From: Kaistella gelatinilytica
GTDB taxonomy: Bacteria > Bacteroidota > Bacteroidia > Flavobacteriales > Weeksellaceae
Direction of reading: 5' to 3'
Length of the DNA stretch: 64,000 nt
NCBI RefSeq assembly: GCF_015679325.1
Contig: NZ_JADPVI010000002.1
Span: 114,798 to 178,797, forward strand
Shown here: one piece after another, positions 1 to 8,612 of the stretch
Numbering within the stretch: the stretch's first letter is position 1
Layout: each line of letters begins with the position of its first letter
Notes under the pieces: model-generated
The model's input: the letters and a program-made list of their open reading frames with translations, nothing else
What the model was told of the DNA's origin: nothing
Database searches by the model: none
Position numbers and translations under genes: made by a program

Positions 1-1361
1 ATATTTCCGTACCTAATATTATCTTCGATACTTCCCTGAAAAATGTGATTTTTTTGTAAAACCAATCCGATATCACTTCGAAGTGAAGTATTGTCGAAAT
101 TATTTAAATTCACTTCATCCAACAAAATCTCTCCGGAATCCGGTAAATAAAATTTACACAAGAGATTAATAACCGTTGATTTTCCGGCGCCGCTTAGTCC
201 GACCAAAGCAGTAGTTTTTCCGTTCTCAATGGTCATTGAAACATTGTTCAAAGCTTTTGTACCATTCGGATAAGAGAAGTTCACATTTTTCAGCTCAAAT
301 TTCCCTTTGATATTTTTCTCTACGAAATTTCCATTCGGTTCGGTTTCATCGTCTGCATTTAGAATATCGAAATATCCTTCTGCATAGATCATGGCATCAT
401 TCATATCGTCATATATCCGGTGCAACTGCCGGATTGGCGAGGAAACATTATTAAACAAAAGAATATGAAGCATGATCGCACCGATCGTCATTTTCTGATC
501 GAGCACTAAGTAAACTGTTAACAAAATGATCATCACGACACCAAACTGCTCAATAAAGGTTTTCAGACCGTCATATATAAAGTTCGTTCTTCGCGTGAAC
601 ATCTGGCTGTCCATCAACTGCATCTGCAGATCGTACTGTTTTTTACCTTCAAATTTTTCCCGTACGAAACTTTTAATCACCATGATCGAATTGATCAAAT
701 TTAAAAGTCCGGAGGTTTTTTGCTCTCTCTGATTTCTTAAAGTGCGGCGAACTCCAGATAATTTTTTGGCTTGAAGAGAACTGATCACAAAATAAATAGG
801 AACAACAATGGTAGAAACCAAACCCACATATACATTTTGCATGTACATGATGATCAGTGCAATAAAAGCATTTGAAAATAGTGGTAAAATATCGATAAAG
901 AAATTTTGAACGAGTTTTGTTAAACTTTCAATCCCGCGGTCAATTCTTATCTGAAGTTTGCCTGATTCGTGGTTTTCATCATTAAAATAAGCAACTCTGT
1001 ACGTCAGAATTTTATCAATCGCTGATTGTGCTAAAACTGAACTCGTATTGATCCGAATTTTTTCGCCGTAAAATTTCTGACCAAACTGAATAAAAATGTT
1101 CAGCAATTCTTTTCCCAGTAAAATCGCAGAAATAAGAATCAGAACATGAATTCCTTCTGCCATAGGATCTGGCAACTGCGTGAGTTTTGTTACTTCATCT
1201 ACGGTATATTTTAAAACCAGTGGATTGACCTGCGCCAATAAAGCCCCAATAAATGTCAGAAACAAAGTCCCATAAATCATCACTCGATACGGCTTTATAA
1301 ACGGTATCAACTGCTGATAAATATGATAAAGCGTGATTGTTCTGTTAAATGGTTTTGGCAT
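1..1361 (-). CDS. ABC exporter, fused permease/ATPase (3' part cut off by window edge)
   Basis: This is an MsbA-type half-transporter, read by translating the minus strand from the ATG at 1361. About 453 codons are visible. The N-terminal two thirds is a hydrophobic six-helix exporter permease domain. An ATPase domain follows with Walker A GLSGAGKST near residue 387 and a Q-loop region ending in QGSIEDNIRYGN at the window edge. The ABC signature and Walker B lie outside the window. The gene starts 42 bases after the lptB stop on the same strand, so the two are probably co-transcribed. Such exporters move lipids, peptides or drugs across the inner membrane; the substrate cannot be told here. 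The family call is firm. Confidence 0.9.
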   Translation of the reverse strand, partial: MPKPFNRTITLYHIYQQLIPFIKPYRVMIYGTLFLTFIGALLAQVNPLVLKYTVDEVTKLTQLPDPMAEGIHVLILISAILLGKELLNIFIQFGQKFYGEKIRINTSSVLAQSAIDKILTYRVAYFNDENHESGKLQIRIDRGIESLTKLVQNFFIDILPLFSNAFIALIIMYMQNVYVGLVSTIVVPIYFVISSLQAKKLSGVRRTLRNQREQKTSGLLNLINSIMVIKSFVREKFEGKKQYDLQMQLMDSQMFTRRTNFIYDGLKTFIEQFGVVMIILLTVYLVLDQKMTIGAIMLHILLFNNVSSPIRQLHRIYDDMNDAMIYAEGYFDILNADDETEPNGNFVEKNIKGKFELKNVNFSYPNGTKALNNVSMTIENGKTTALVGLSGAGKSTVINLLCKFYLPDSGEILLDEVNLNNFDNTSLRSDIGLVLQKNHIFQGSIEDNIRYGN

Positions 1362-1403
1362 ATTTTATCGATCGATCAAGGTTCAAAACCCTGTGAATTT
1401 CAA

Positions 1404-2471
1404 TTAAATTGATCCCTCAAAAGGGAACGTGGTCAGATAACGAAGTTCGGAACTGTTTCGCATATTTGCCTCAGATACAGCGGTATCTTTACTGTAATAT
1501 TCTCCCAACTCCTGTTTTTGAAAAAGAAAAGAATTATTGGCAGTTTTATCAACCACTTCTCTGAAAATATGTTCAATTTCTGAATTTGATAAGGAGGCAA
1601 AACTGATATCTTCGAAACCATAAAGAAGTCTCAAATTATCAACGCCCGCAAAGTTGCGGTCTACATAATCCTGAAACTGAAGTTTAGAATCAAAATTTCC
1701 GGCCCAGATATTATAGACTAAAGATTTCTTTTTAGGTTTGTTCAAAATATCCTGATACACAAAATTCTCTCCCAAATAGGCGTCACGAACCTGCGGATCA
1801 TTTGCCAGATCGTGTGGAAGTCCTTCTTTCAGAATTCTTCCTTCGAACATGATATATGTTTTATGAGTGATCGCTAAAGTTTGCTGAACATTGTGATCGG
1901 TAATTAAGATTCCGATATTCTTATCGACCAAACTTCTTACAATTTTCTGAATATCTTCTACTGCGATTGGATCTACTCCCGCAAAAGGTTCATCTAACAA
2001 AATAAAATTCGGACTTGTAGCAAGGCAACGCGCGATTTCAGTTCTTCTCCTTTCCCCGCCGGAAAGTAGATCTCCGCGATTTTTGCGAACATGTTCCAAA
2101 GAAAATTCTTCGATCAGTTCATCCCGTTTCCTTTCCTGTTCGCGTTTGGTAAGTTTGGTCAATTGAAGCACGCCCAGAATATTATCTTCTACCGAAAGCT
2201 TGCGAAAAACAGAAGCTTCCTGCGCCAGATAACCGATTCCTTTCTGTGCGCGGCGATACATGGCGTCGTGTGTAATTTCTTTATCATCGAGAAAAATTTT
2301 CCCAGAAGTTGGTTTTACCAAACCGACTATCATGTAAAAAGAAGTGGTTTTTCCGGCACCGTTTGGACCCAGAAGTCCTACGATTTCTCCCTGTCTAACT
2401 TCGACTGTCACGCCTTTTACAACTTTTTTGGGACCGTACTCTTTAATTAAATTTTCTCCGCGTAGAATCAT
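1404..2471 (-). CDS. lptB: LPS export ABC transporter ATPase LptB with an extra C-terminal domain
   Basis: LptB powers extraction of lipopolysaccharide from the inner membrane together with LptF/LptG. Residues 1-240 are a complete ABC ATPase: Walker A GPNGAGKTTSF, signature LSGGERRR, Walker B FILLDEPFAGVDP and H-loop ITDHNV. The family is normally about 240 residues. This protein has 355, the last ~110 forming a separate segment that begins VYNIWAGNFDSKLQFQDYV. That opening resembles the Imm22/DUF4284 pattern (W-x-G-x-F-x-S), which I infer from memory only. The start lies four bases after a TAnnTTTG promoter element, so the mRNA has almost no leader. A divergent sigma-factor gene lies upstream. 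Confidence 0.92.
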   Translation of the reverse strand: MILRGENLIKEYGPKKVVKGVTVEVRQGEIVGLLGPNGAGKTTSFYMIVGLVKPTSGKIFLDDKEITHDAMYRRAQKGIGYLAQEASVFRKLSVEDNILGVLQLTKLTKREQERKRDELIEEFSLEHVRKNRGDLLSGGERRRTEIARCLATSPNFILLDEPFAGVDPIAVEDIQKIVRSLVDKNIGILITDHNVQQTLAITHKTYIMFEGRILKEGLPHDLANDPQVRDAYLGENFVYQDILNKPKKKSLVYNIWAGNFDSKLQFQDYVDRNFAGVDNLRLLYGFEDISFASLSNSEIEHIFREVVDKTANNSFLFQKQELGEYYSKDTAVSEANMRNSSELRYLTTFPFEGSI

Positions 2472-2475
2472 GTGG

Positions 2476-2483
2476 CAAATATA
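2476..2483 (-). promoter_or_regulatory. lptB promoter, -7 element
   Basis: The minus strand reads TATATTTG, a perfect Bacteroidota TAnnTTTG element, ending four bases before the lptB ATG. No clear TTG lies at the expected -33 spacing. Confidence 0.6.
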
Positions 2484-2571
2484 TCATTTTTGTTCGAAAG
2501 TTCGATTGATTGGTGAGGTCTTATCCAAAGGTGTTCCATTCTTTAAATAGGGCATTTTCCGCAAAAAATGT

Positions 2572-2579
2572 TATCTTCG
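2572..2579 (+). promoter_or_regulatory. Possible promoter for the ECF sigma gene
   Basis: TATCTTCG is one base off the TAnnTTTG consensus. It would start transcription near 2585, which argues against the upstream TTG at 2581 and for the TTG at 2602 as sigma-factor start. No good -33 TTG is seen. Confidence 0.35.
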
Positions 2580-2601
2580 CTTGTGTAAATTTTTACCTGT
2601 T

Positions 2602-3096
2602 TTGAGCCTTAAAGAAAAAGTATTTTCACAACTTATTAAAGATAATCAAGGTCTGATTATCAAGGTTTCCCGGCTCTATACAAACTCACTGGAAGATGAG
2701 CAGGATTTATTTCAGGAAATCGTGTTACAACTCTGGCGTTCTTACGACACATTCAAAGGAAACTCCAAAATCTCAACGTGGATGTACCGAGTTGCATTAA
2801 ATACTGCCATCACTCTTTTTCGAAAAAAAACCAAATCACCGCAAACTGATGAATTGATGGATTTTCATTATGCGGATTTTATCGAAGATGACGATGAAAA
2901 GCAGTTGCAGATCTCATTACTTTATAAAGTGGTGAAAATGCTTCCGAACGTAGAAAGAGCAATTGTAATGATGTATTTAGATGATCTTCCTTACCGTGAT
3001 ATTTCAGAAAATTTAGGGATCACGGAAGTAAATGCGCGGGTGAAAATGAACCGGCTAAAAAAAACACTAAAAGAATTAATGGAAAAGCATGCCTAA
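2602..3096 (+). CDS. ECF-type RNA polymerase sigma factor
   Basis: This is a small sigma-70 family (ECF) factor directing RNA polymerase to a special promoter set. Region 2 is visible as the segment containing DLFQEIVLQLWRSYDTF and then STWMYRVALNTAI. Region 4 is the helix-turn-helix LPYRDISENLGITEVNARV. No ATG lies near the N-terminus. The frame opens with TTG at 2581, but a promoter-like element at 2572-2579 makes the TTG at 2602 (product begins MSLKEKVF, usual for the family) more likely. The stop overlaps the next gene by eight bases, so the two are translationally coupled, as sigma/anti-sigma pairs often are. Confidence 0.9.
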   Translation: MSLKEKVFSQLIKDNQGLIIKVSRLYTNSLEDEQDLFQEIVLQLWRSYDTFKGNSKISTWMYRVALNTAITLFRKKTKSPQTDELMDFHYADFIEDDDEKQLQISLLYKVVKMLPNVERAIVMMYLDDLPYRDISENLGITEVNARVKMNRLKKTLKELMEKHA

Positions 3097-3763
3097 ATTT
3101 GATCTAGATAATTTCAAAAAAACCTGGCAGGAACACGAAATTCAGCCAAAATACAACAGCGATGAAATACGGTCGATGCTGAATAAATCTTCACGCAATT
3201 ATGTGAAATATATTCTGGGAATAAGCATAGCCGAATTTCTGGTCATTCTGGGTATGAATTTTTACTATCTTTTCTTGGGAGACGACACCAATAGTTATTT
3301 AAATATTTTAGAAAAACTCGGTGTGAAAAACAATGAGAATCTGGTTGCTAATTTGTCCCATCTATATTTTGGACTAAAGGTGATCAGTCTGGCTTTAACG
3401 GCTTTTTTCGTTATTAAATTTTATCAAAATTATAAGCATATCAAAATTGAATCGAACCTGACAAAATTGATTCTTCAGATCATTAAATTTAAAAATACGG
3501 TCAACTATTTTATTCTTGCGAACGTATTTTTGATCGTTTTGTACACCATTGTTCTTGGAATTTTTACATCCTGGGCGTTATCAAATCAAAATATTGAACT
3601 TACTCATCCAACCTTGATAGGATTCTATGTAGGTCTTCTTCTGATGATGGTTTTAAGTGTAGTGTTGATCTGGGTTTACTACAGAATTGTGTACGGAATC
3701 ATTCTTAAAAAATTAGGTAAAAACCTCGAAGAACTGCAGAAAATAGAAATCGAACAAGCATAA
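3089..3763 (+). CDS. Four-helix membrane protein coupled to the ECF sigma factor (possible anti-sigma)
   Basis: A 224-residue protein with a soluble N-terminal ~45 residues and four hydrophobic helices, near residues 48-70, 95-112, 135-160 and 170-195. Its start overlaps the sigma-factor stop by eight bases. This position and the cytoplasmic N-terminal segment rich in charged residues suggest it restrains the sigma factor at the membrane. I see no zinc-binding HxxxCxxC motif of classical ZAS anti-sigma factors, so the role is inferred from context only. A strong intrinsic terminator follows directly. Confidence 0.8.
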   Translation: MPKFDLDNFKKTWQEHEIQPKYNSDEIRSMLNKSSRNYVKYILGISIAEFLVILGMNFYYLFLGDDTNSYLNILEKLGVKNNENLVANLSHLYFGLKVISLALTAFFVIKFYQNYKHIKIESNLTKLILQIIKFKNTVNYFILANVFLIVLYTIVLGIFTSWALSNQNIELTHPTLIGFYVGLLLMMVLSVVLIWVYYRIVYGIILKKLGKNLEELQKIEIEQA

Positions 3764-3766
3764 AAA

Positions 3767-3790
3767 AAAGGTCACTTTTCGGTGACCTTT
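3767..3790. terminator. Bidirectional intrinsic terminator
   Basis: Nine-base stem AAAGGTCAC / GTGACCTTT with a six-base loop and T-runs on both strands. It lies between the converging sigma operon and rpoN and can serve both. Confidence 0.9.
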
Positions 3791-3794
3791 TTCT

Positions 3795-5270
3795 TTAGAG
3801 TTCTTTTCGTAATCTTGCAACAGGAATACTGAGTTGTTCCCGATATTTTGCAATGGTTCGTCTGGCAATATTATATCCTTTTTCTTTCAACAAAACAACC
3901 AAAGCGTCGTCTGTTAAAGGCTTTCTCTTATTTTCGGCGTTGATGATATCCATCAAATGATTCTTAATTTCTTTCGTAGAAACTTCTTCGCCATCATCAT
4001 TGGTCAACGAATCTGAGAAGAGATTTTTTAGATACACAATTCCATTCGGAGTATCGGCATATTTGCTTTTTACTACACGGGAAATTGTAGAAATATCAAA
4101 ACCTGTAATATCGGCAACATCCTTTAAGATCATCGGCTTCAAAGATTTATCGTCGCCTGTAATGAAGTAGTTTTTCTGCAGTTTCACGATAGCAGAAATC
4201 GTTTGAAGCAAAGTATTTTGTCGCTGGTTTATCGCATCAATATACCATTTTGCCGCATCTAATTTTTGTTTGATGAAAAGTGCAGCCTGTTTGTGTTCAG
4301 CAGATTTTTTATCGTGAGAATAGGTCGTCAATATATCTTTGTACTCATCTGAAACACGCAAGGAAGGTGCATTTTTACTGTTCAATGTTGGATGAACATC
4401 TACTCCTTTTTCGCCATTATCTTTAACATGAATTACAAAGTCCGGTATGATTTCCTGATTAATGGTGATCGTCTGCGTATCAAAATTTCCACCAACTTTT
4501 GGGGAGAGTTTTGAAATCACTTCCAAAGCATCTTTCAGATCTTCTTCCTCGATATCGTATTTCTGGATGATTTTATTGTAATGCTTATTTGTCAATGCAT
4601 CGAATTGATTTCTAAGGATATTTGCAGCTAAAATAACGGCTTTATCAGCGCTTACTTTTTTCTCAATTTGCAACAGAAGACATTCCTGTAAACCTCTTGC
4701 GCCAACTCCGGAAGGATCCAGTTTTTGAACGTAATTCTCCAATATATCTTCCGCTTTTTCTTTCGTGGTGTAAACTCCCAGAGAAAACGCCAGATCATCA
4801 ACGATCTGTTTCACTTCTCTTCGAAGATATCCGTCGTTATCAAGGTTTCCGATGATATATTCTGCAATTTTCAGATCATCACCATCGATATTGATCAAAC
4901 GGATCTGCTCCAAAAGGTAATCGTAGAGCGATTGTCCTTCTGTTAAGAGTGACTGATTGTCAAATTCTTCATCGTCTGCAGAATAATTGTTTGAGCTGGT
5001 TTTATAAGCCGGTTCATCATCAAAAATATATTCATTTACATCGAAATCTGTATTGATGCTGTCTGTACCTTCGTCTTCATACGTTTCATCAAGTGAGGAA
5101 TACTCTTCTTCTTTTGATTCTTCCGCTTTTTCCAGGGCCGGATTTTCTTCTAATTCGCGTTCTAATTCTTCCTCAAATTCTAACGTGTGAAGCTGGATCA
5201 ACTTCATCAACTGAATTTGTTGCGGTGCCAATTTCTGGCCGAGTCGCATTTGAAGGTTTTGTTTTAACAT
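3795..5270 (-). CDS. rpoN: RNA polymerase sigma-54 factor
   Basis: Sigma-54 binds core polymerase and -24/-12 promoters and needs an AAA+ activator for opening. The 491-residue protein shows all three regions. The first is a glutamine/leucine-rich N-terminus (LGQKLAPQQIQLMKLIQLHT) that contacts activators. The second is a very acidic linker (residues ~50-110) typical of the family. The third is the DNA-binding C-terminus ending in the RpoN box ARRTIAKYRE (residues 469-478). It lies 68 bases downstream of asnS on the same strand and probably shares its transcript. Length is normal. Confidence 0.97.
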   Translation of the reverse strand: MLKQNLQMRLGQKLAPQQIQLMKLIQLHTLEFEEELERELEENPALEKAEESKEEEYSSLDETYEDEGTDSINTDFDVNEYIFDDEPAYKTSSNNYSADDEEFDNQSLLTEGQSLYDYLLEQIRLINIDGDDLKIAEYIIGNLDNDGYLRREVKQIVDDLAFSLGVYTTKEKAEDILENYVQKLDPSGVGARGLQECLLLQIEKKVSADKAVILAANILRNQFDALTNKHYNKIIQKYDIEEEDLKDALEVISKLSPKVGGNFDTQTITINQEIIPDFVIHVKDNGEKGVDVHPTLNSKNAPSLRVSDEYKDILTTYSHDKKSAEHKQAALFIKQKLDAAKWYIDAINQRQNTLLQTISAIVKLQKNYFITGDDKSLKPMILKDVADITGFDISTISRVVKSKYADTPNGIVYLKNLFSDSLTNDDGEEVSTKEIKNHLMDIINAENKRKPLTDDALVVLLKEKGYNIARRTIAKYREQLSIPVARLRKEL

Positions 5271-5338
5271 ATTTTGATGCTATCTCTATTTTAATGGAAA
5301 GAATATTATTTCTAAAATCTAAAAGTACTGAATTTTAA

Positions 5339-6784
5339 TTAAAACTCCGCGGTATGAGGCGTTCTTGGGAAAGGAATTACGTCTCTGATGTTCGTCATTC
5401 CTGTTACAAAAAGTACCAGTCTTTCTAAACCAAGACCGAAACCAGCATGCGGAACTGAACCAAATTTTCGTGTATCTAAATACCACCAAAGCTCGTGTTC
5501 ATCAACATTCATCGCTTTCATTTTGGCAGTCAGAACATCAAATTTATCTTCTCTTTGTGAACCACCGATGATCTCACCGATTCCCGGGAATAAAACATCC
5601 ATTGCGGCAACCGTTTTTCCATCTTCATTCAGTTTCATATAGAAAGCTTTGATCTCTTTTGGATAATCAAAAAGGACAACAGGACATTCAAAATGTTTTT
5701 CTACGAGGAAACGCTCGTGCTCACTCTGCAGATCTGCGCCCCATTCCTCAATCGGAAACTGGAATTTTCCTTTTTTATTTTCTTTTGAATTTTTCAGGAT
5801 ATCAATCGCTTCGGTGTAAGAAACTCTTTTGAATCTTTTCTCGAGAACGTTTTGTAATTTCTCTATCAAACCTTCAGAAGCTCTGTCTTTTTCAGGTTTT
5901 TGCTTTTGTTCTTCCGCAAATCTCTTATCTAAAAAGTCCAGATCATCTTTGCAGTTTTCTAAAACATAATTGATGACATATTTTAAGAAATCTTCCGCCA
6001 GATCGATGTTGTCTTCTAAATTATTGAAAGCAACTTCAGGTTCTACCATCCAGAATTCTGCGAGGTGACGCGTTGTGTTTGAATTTTCTGCACGGAAAGT
6101 TGGCCCGAAAGTATAAACTCTTCCCAGTCCCATCATTGCAGTTTCTACGTTAAGTTGTCCGGAAACTGTTAAGTTGGTTTTCTTACCAAAAAAATCCTGG
6201 TCAAAATCGATATCTCCGTTTTCATCACGCGGTATATTATTCAGATCGAAGTTTGTTACGCCAAACATTTCTCCAGCTCCTTCTGCATCTGCACCGGTAA
6301 TGATCGGCGTATTCATGTAGAAGAATTGATTTTGATTAAAGAACTGGTGAATCGCAAAACTCACAGAACTTCGCACTCTAAAAACAGCACTAAATAAATT
6401 CGTGCGGAAACGCAAATGCGCCTGTTCGCGTAAAAGTTCTAAGGAATGTTTCTTGGGTTGTAGAATCGTTTTATCTCTTTCTTCAGTAAAGTTATCTCCT
6501 AAAATGATTATTTTTTTAGCAATAATTTCGATGCTTTGTCCAGCGCCCTGACTTTCTACAACTTCACCTACTATTTTCAAAGAGGCTGCATTGCTGATAT
6601 TCTTAATAATATTTTCATCAAATTGCTCAAAATCGACCACGATTTGTAAATTATTGATGGTTGATCCGTCATTCAAAGCGATAAAACGATTGGAGCGAAA
6701 TGCTCTGACCCAACCTTGAACGGTAATGTCGTGATGAAGTATTTTTTTATAATCTGAAAGTAATTCTTTGATGGTTGTTCTCAT
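5339..6784 (-). CDS. asnS: Asparaginyl-tRNA synthetase
   Basis: Charges tRNA-Asn with asparagine (class IIb synthetase). Residues ~15-110 are the OB-fold anticodon-binding domain (begins [20 protein letters not shown]). The catalytic core carries motif 2 ([21 protein letters not shown]) and motif 3 [12 protein letters not shown] near residue 448, ending with the family-typical IPFPRTP. The ~60-residue insertion rich in Lys/Glu (around residues 285-330) is common in Bacteroidota AsnRS. A promoter element lies 69 bases upstream; rpoN follows. Confidence 0.97.
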   Translation of the reverse strand: MRTTIKELLSDYKKILHHDITVQGWVRAFRSNRFIALNDGSTINNLQIVVDFEQFDENIIKNISNAASLKIVGEVVESQGAGQSIEIIAKKIIILGDNFTEERDKTILQPKKHSLELLREQAHLRFRTNLFSAVFRVRSSVSFAIHQFFNQNQFFYMNTPIITGADAEGAGEMFGVTNFDLNNIPRDENGDIDFDQDFFGKKTNLTVSGQLNVETAMMGLGRVYTFGPTFRAENSNTTRHLAEFWMVEPEVAFNNLEDNIDLAEDFLKYVINYVLENCKDDLDFLDKRFAEEQKQKPEKDRASEGLIEKLQNVLEKRFKRVSYTEAIDILKNSKENKKGKFQFPIEEWGADLQSEHERFLVEKHFECPVVLFDYPKEIKAFYMKLNEDGKTVAAMDVLFPGIGEIIGGSQREDKFDVLTAKMKAMNVDEHELWWYLDTRKFGSVPHAGFGLGLERLVLFVTGMTNIRDVIPFPRTPHTAEF

Positions 6785-6853
6785 TTCCTGACAGTGCTTT
6801 TTTTAATGTAAAATGTAGAATTATGGTCAAACTTTTTCCATAATCAATAGATG

Positions 6854-6861
6854 CAAACTTA
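6854..6861 (-). promoter_or_regulatory. asnS-rpoN promoter, -7 element
   Basis: The minus strand reads TAAGTTTG, a perfect TAnnTTTG match, 69 bases before the asnS ATG. The -33 TTG is not clear. Confidence 0.55.
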
Positions 6862-6952
6862 CTAAAAATTGGCGTAATTTTTGATGCAGGGAAAAAAAAT
6901 TTTAGAAAAGAATTCGGTCTAAATTATTGGAGTTTTCGCAATACAAAATGAT

Positions 6953-7056
6953 CTGCGACCCGGCTTGAATGGATCCCTTTTTATGGAACGAATTGGAATA
7001 AAAACGCGGGAGTACTTCGACAAGCTCAGTATAAACTCCAGACGGAAATTATCGCC
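6953..7056 (+). repeat. Dispersed repeat family 1, copy A, carrying a nested short repeat
   Basis: This matches copies at 15174-15256 and 21220-21300: CCCGGCTTGAATGGA, then CTTTTT, a variable middle, AAAA..GCGGGAG, GACGGAAA and CGCCC. In this copy the short repeat TACTTCGACAAGCTCAGTA (7013-7031) interrupts the GCGGGAG...GACGGAAA part. The element fills most of the gap between asnS and rimM; no gene is supported there. Confidence 0.75.
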
Positions 7057-7074
7057 CAAAAAAGATTTAGAAAA

Positions 7075-7617
7075 TTACTCGTCTTTCTTGGAAGGAATCA
7101 AGAAAACATCCATTAAACCTTCTGGTAAAGACATTCTGATGAATTTTTCTTCACGGTTCAGTTCGATGATCCAGTCTTTGATGATCGGAATAACGATTTG
7201 TTTACCGGCTAAAGTAAGCACGAAATAATGCTGACCGGTTTGATCGTTGATCGTTTCGATAATTCCACAAGATTTGCCGTCTTCTTCGCGAATTTCATAG
7301 CCAATCACATCATGGTAGTAAAATTTGTTTCCGGTAAGAACAGGCAAGGTAGAAAGCGGAAGATAAACATCTTTTCCGACGGCTTGATTAACAAGTGCTT
7401 CAGAGGAATTTTTGAAAGAAACAATCAGCGTTTCGCCTTTGCTCCAGGATTGTCTTGCAACAAAAAAAGGAACCAACAATCCGTTGACGTCAACGAATAT
7501 GGTGTCTAATTTATTGTACATTTCAGGTTGATCGGTATCGAGTTTCAGGAAAACATTTCCGTGTAAACCGTGGGTACGAGTGATTTTACCTAAAAAATAG
7601 CAATCTTCTTTTTTCAT
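7075..7617 (-). CDS. rimM: 16S rRNA processing protein RimM
   Basis: RimM helps mature the 30S head and binds ribosomal protein S19. The 180-residue protein has the N-terminal beta-barrel opening FLGKITRTHGLHGNVFLK and a PRC-barrel domain with NKFYYHDVIGYEI and VIPIIKDWIIELN. It follows rpsP on the same strand with an 80-base gap, as in many bacteria, but it also has its own TAnnTTTG element four bases before the ATG. trmD, usually next in this operon, is instead at 24 kb. Confidence 0.96.
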   Translation of the reverse strand: MKKEDCYFLGKITRTHGLHGNVFLKLDTDQPEMYNKLDTIFVDVNGLLVPFFVARQSWSKGETLIVSFKNSSEALVNQAVGKDVYLPLSTLPVLTGNKFYYHDVIGYEIREEDGKSCGIIETINDQTGQHYFVLTLAGKQIVIPIIKDWIIELNREEKFIRMSLPEGLMDVFLIPSKKDE

Positions 7618-7621
7618 GATG

Positions 7622-7629
7622 CAAATATA
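7622..7629 (-). promoter_or_regulatory. rimM promoter, -7 element
   Basis: The minus strand reads TATATTTG and ends four bases before the rimM ATG, so a transcript from here would have almost no leader. Confidence 0.5.
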
Positions 7630-7697
7630 AGTTGTTTTAAAATAATAGAGACGCCAAAAATGACGTCTCTATGAATCTTATCTGATAAGAAAGTTGA

Positions 7698-8459
7698 TTA
7701 AGCTTTAGCTTCGTCAGTTCTTTCTTCAGTAGCAGCTTCGTCTTTTCCTGTTAATTTCTCAGTAACGTTTGCTACTGTTTCTTTTACAGAATCTACAGCT
7801 CCTGCAACAGCAGCAGCGGCTTCACCTACTTTTTCAGCAACTGTTTCAACAGTTGATTTTTCTTCTTTTGGCTCTTCAATAACTTCAGCAACCGGCGCGT
7901 TTGCAGCTTCTTCAGCAGCTTTTGCTTCAGCAGCTTCAGCGGCTTTTGCATCTGCAGCAGCTTTAGCTTCTGCTTTTTGTGCATCTGCTTCTGCTTTCGC
8001 ATCAGCTTCTACTTTTGCAGCAGCGTCTAATCTTGCCTGGTTTACTTTAGTTTCAGCGTCGAATGCTGCTTTTTTAGCATCATCTTTTGCTTTGCTCAAA
8101 CCGTCTTTTTTACCAACAACTTGTTTTTCTTTTCCTTCTAACCAAGCTGCGAATTTGCTATCAGCTGCTTCCTGATCGAAAGCGCCTTTTGCTACTCCAC
8201 CTTGTAAGTGTCTTTTGTAAAGAACTCCTTTGTAAGAAAGAATTGCACGAGCAGTGTCGGTTGGTTGTGCTCCATTGTCTAACCATTTTACAGCAGCATC
8301 AACGTTAAGTTCGATAACAGCTGGGTTAACTACAGGATTGTAAGTACCGATTTTTTCGATGAATTTACCATCTCTACTTGCTCTTGCATCGGCAACTACG
8401 ATGTGGAAAAAAGGTTTTCCTTTTTTACCGTGTCTTTGTAATCTAATTTTTACTGACAT
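7698..8459 (-). CDS. rpsP: 30S ribosomal protein S16 with long Ala/Lys/Glu-rich tail
   Basis: Residues 1-~85 are S16 (opens [20 protein letters not shown], then [10 protein letters not shown] and [11 protein letters not shown]), a component of the 30S body. The usual bacterial protein has 80-100 residues. This one has 253: residues ~120-253 are low-complexity Ala/Lys/Glu/Asp repeats (many AEAKAAAD-like units) followed by an acidic segment [20 protein letters not shown]. Alanine-rich S16 tails occur in Bacteroidota, but this is long; its role is unknown. A complete promoter lies about 50 bases upstream. rimM is downstream. Confidence 0.96.
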   Translation of the reverse strand: MSVKIRLQRHGKKGKPFFHIVVADARASRDGKFIEKIGTYNPVVNPAVIELNVDAAVKWLDNGAQPTDTARAILSYKGVLYKRHLQGGVAKGAFDQEAADSKFAAWLEGKEKQVVGKKDGLSKAKDDAKKAAFDAETKVNQARLDAAAKVEADAKAEADAQKAEAKAAADAKAAEAAEAKAAEEAANAPVAEVIEEPKEEKSTVETVAEKVGEAAAAVAGAVDSVKETVANVTEKLTGKDEAATEERTDEAKA

Positions 8460-8505
8460 AAATGTTTGATTTTGTGGGAACTCGTCCCGATTATTTATAA
8501 GGGTG

Positions 8506-8535
8506 CAAAGATAACCAAATTTTCTAATTTGACAA
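8506..8535 (-). promoter_or_regulatory. rpsP promoter (-33 TTG and -7 TATCTTTG)
   Basis: The minus strand has TTG (8535-8533), 19 bases, then TATCTTTG (8513-8506). This is the full Bacteroidota housekeeping promoter consensus. Confidence 0.75.
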
Positions 8536-8612
8536 CGGGATCAACTCTAAATTCGTTGAAATATTTAAAGTTTAAAATAAGTAAAATTTAATACTTCTAA
8601 AATCTCTTTTTT

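Noticed and set aside
526-732. Plus-strand frame inside the ABC exporter
   Set aside because: The minus strand gives a continuous exporter sequence with a Walker A motif.
6965-7228. An 87-residue plus-strand frame between asnS and rimM
   Set aside because: It is a read-through of the dispersed repeat and the reverse strand of rimM.
8087-8308. Frame on the reverse strand of rpsP
   Set aside because: A shadow of the low-complexity S16 coding sequence.
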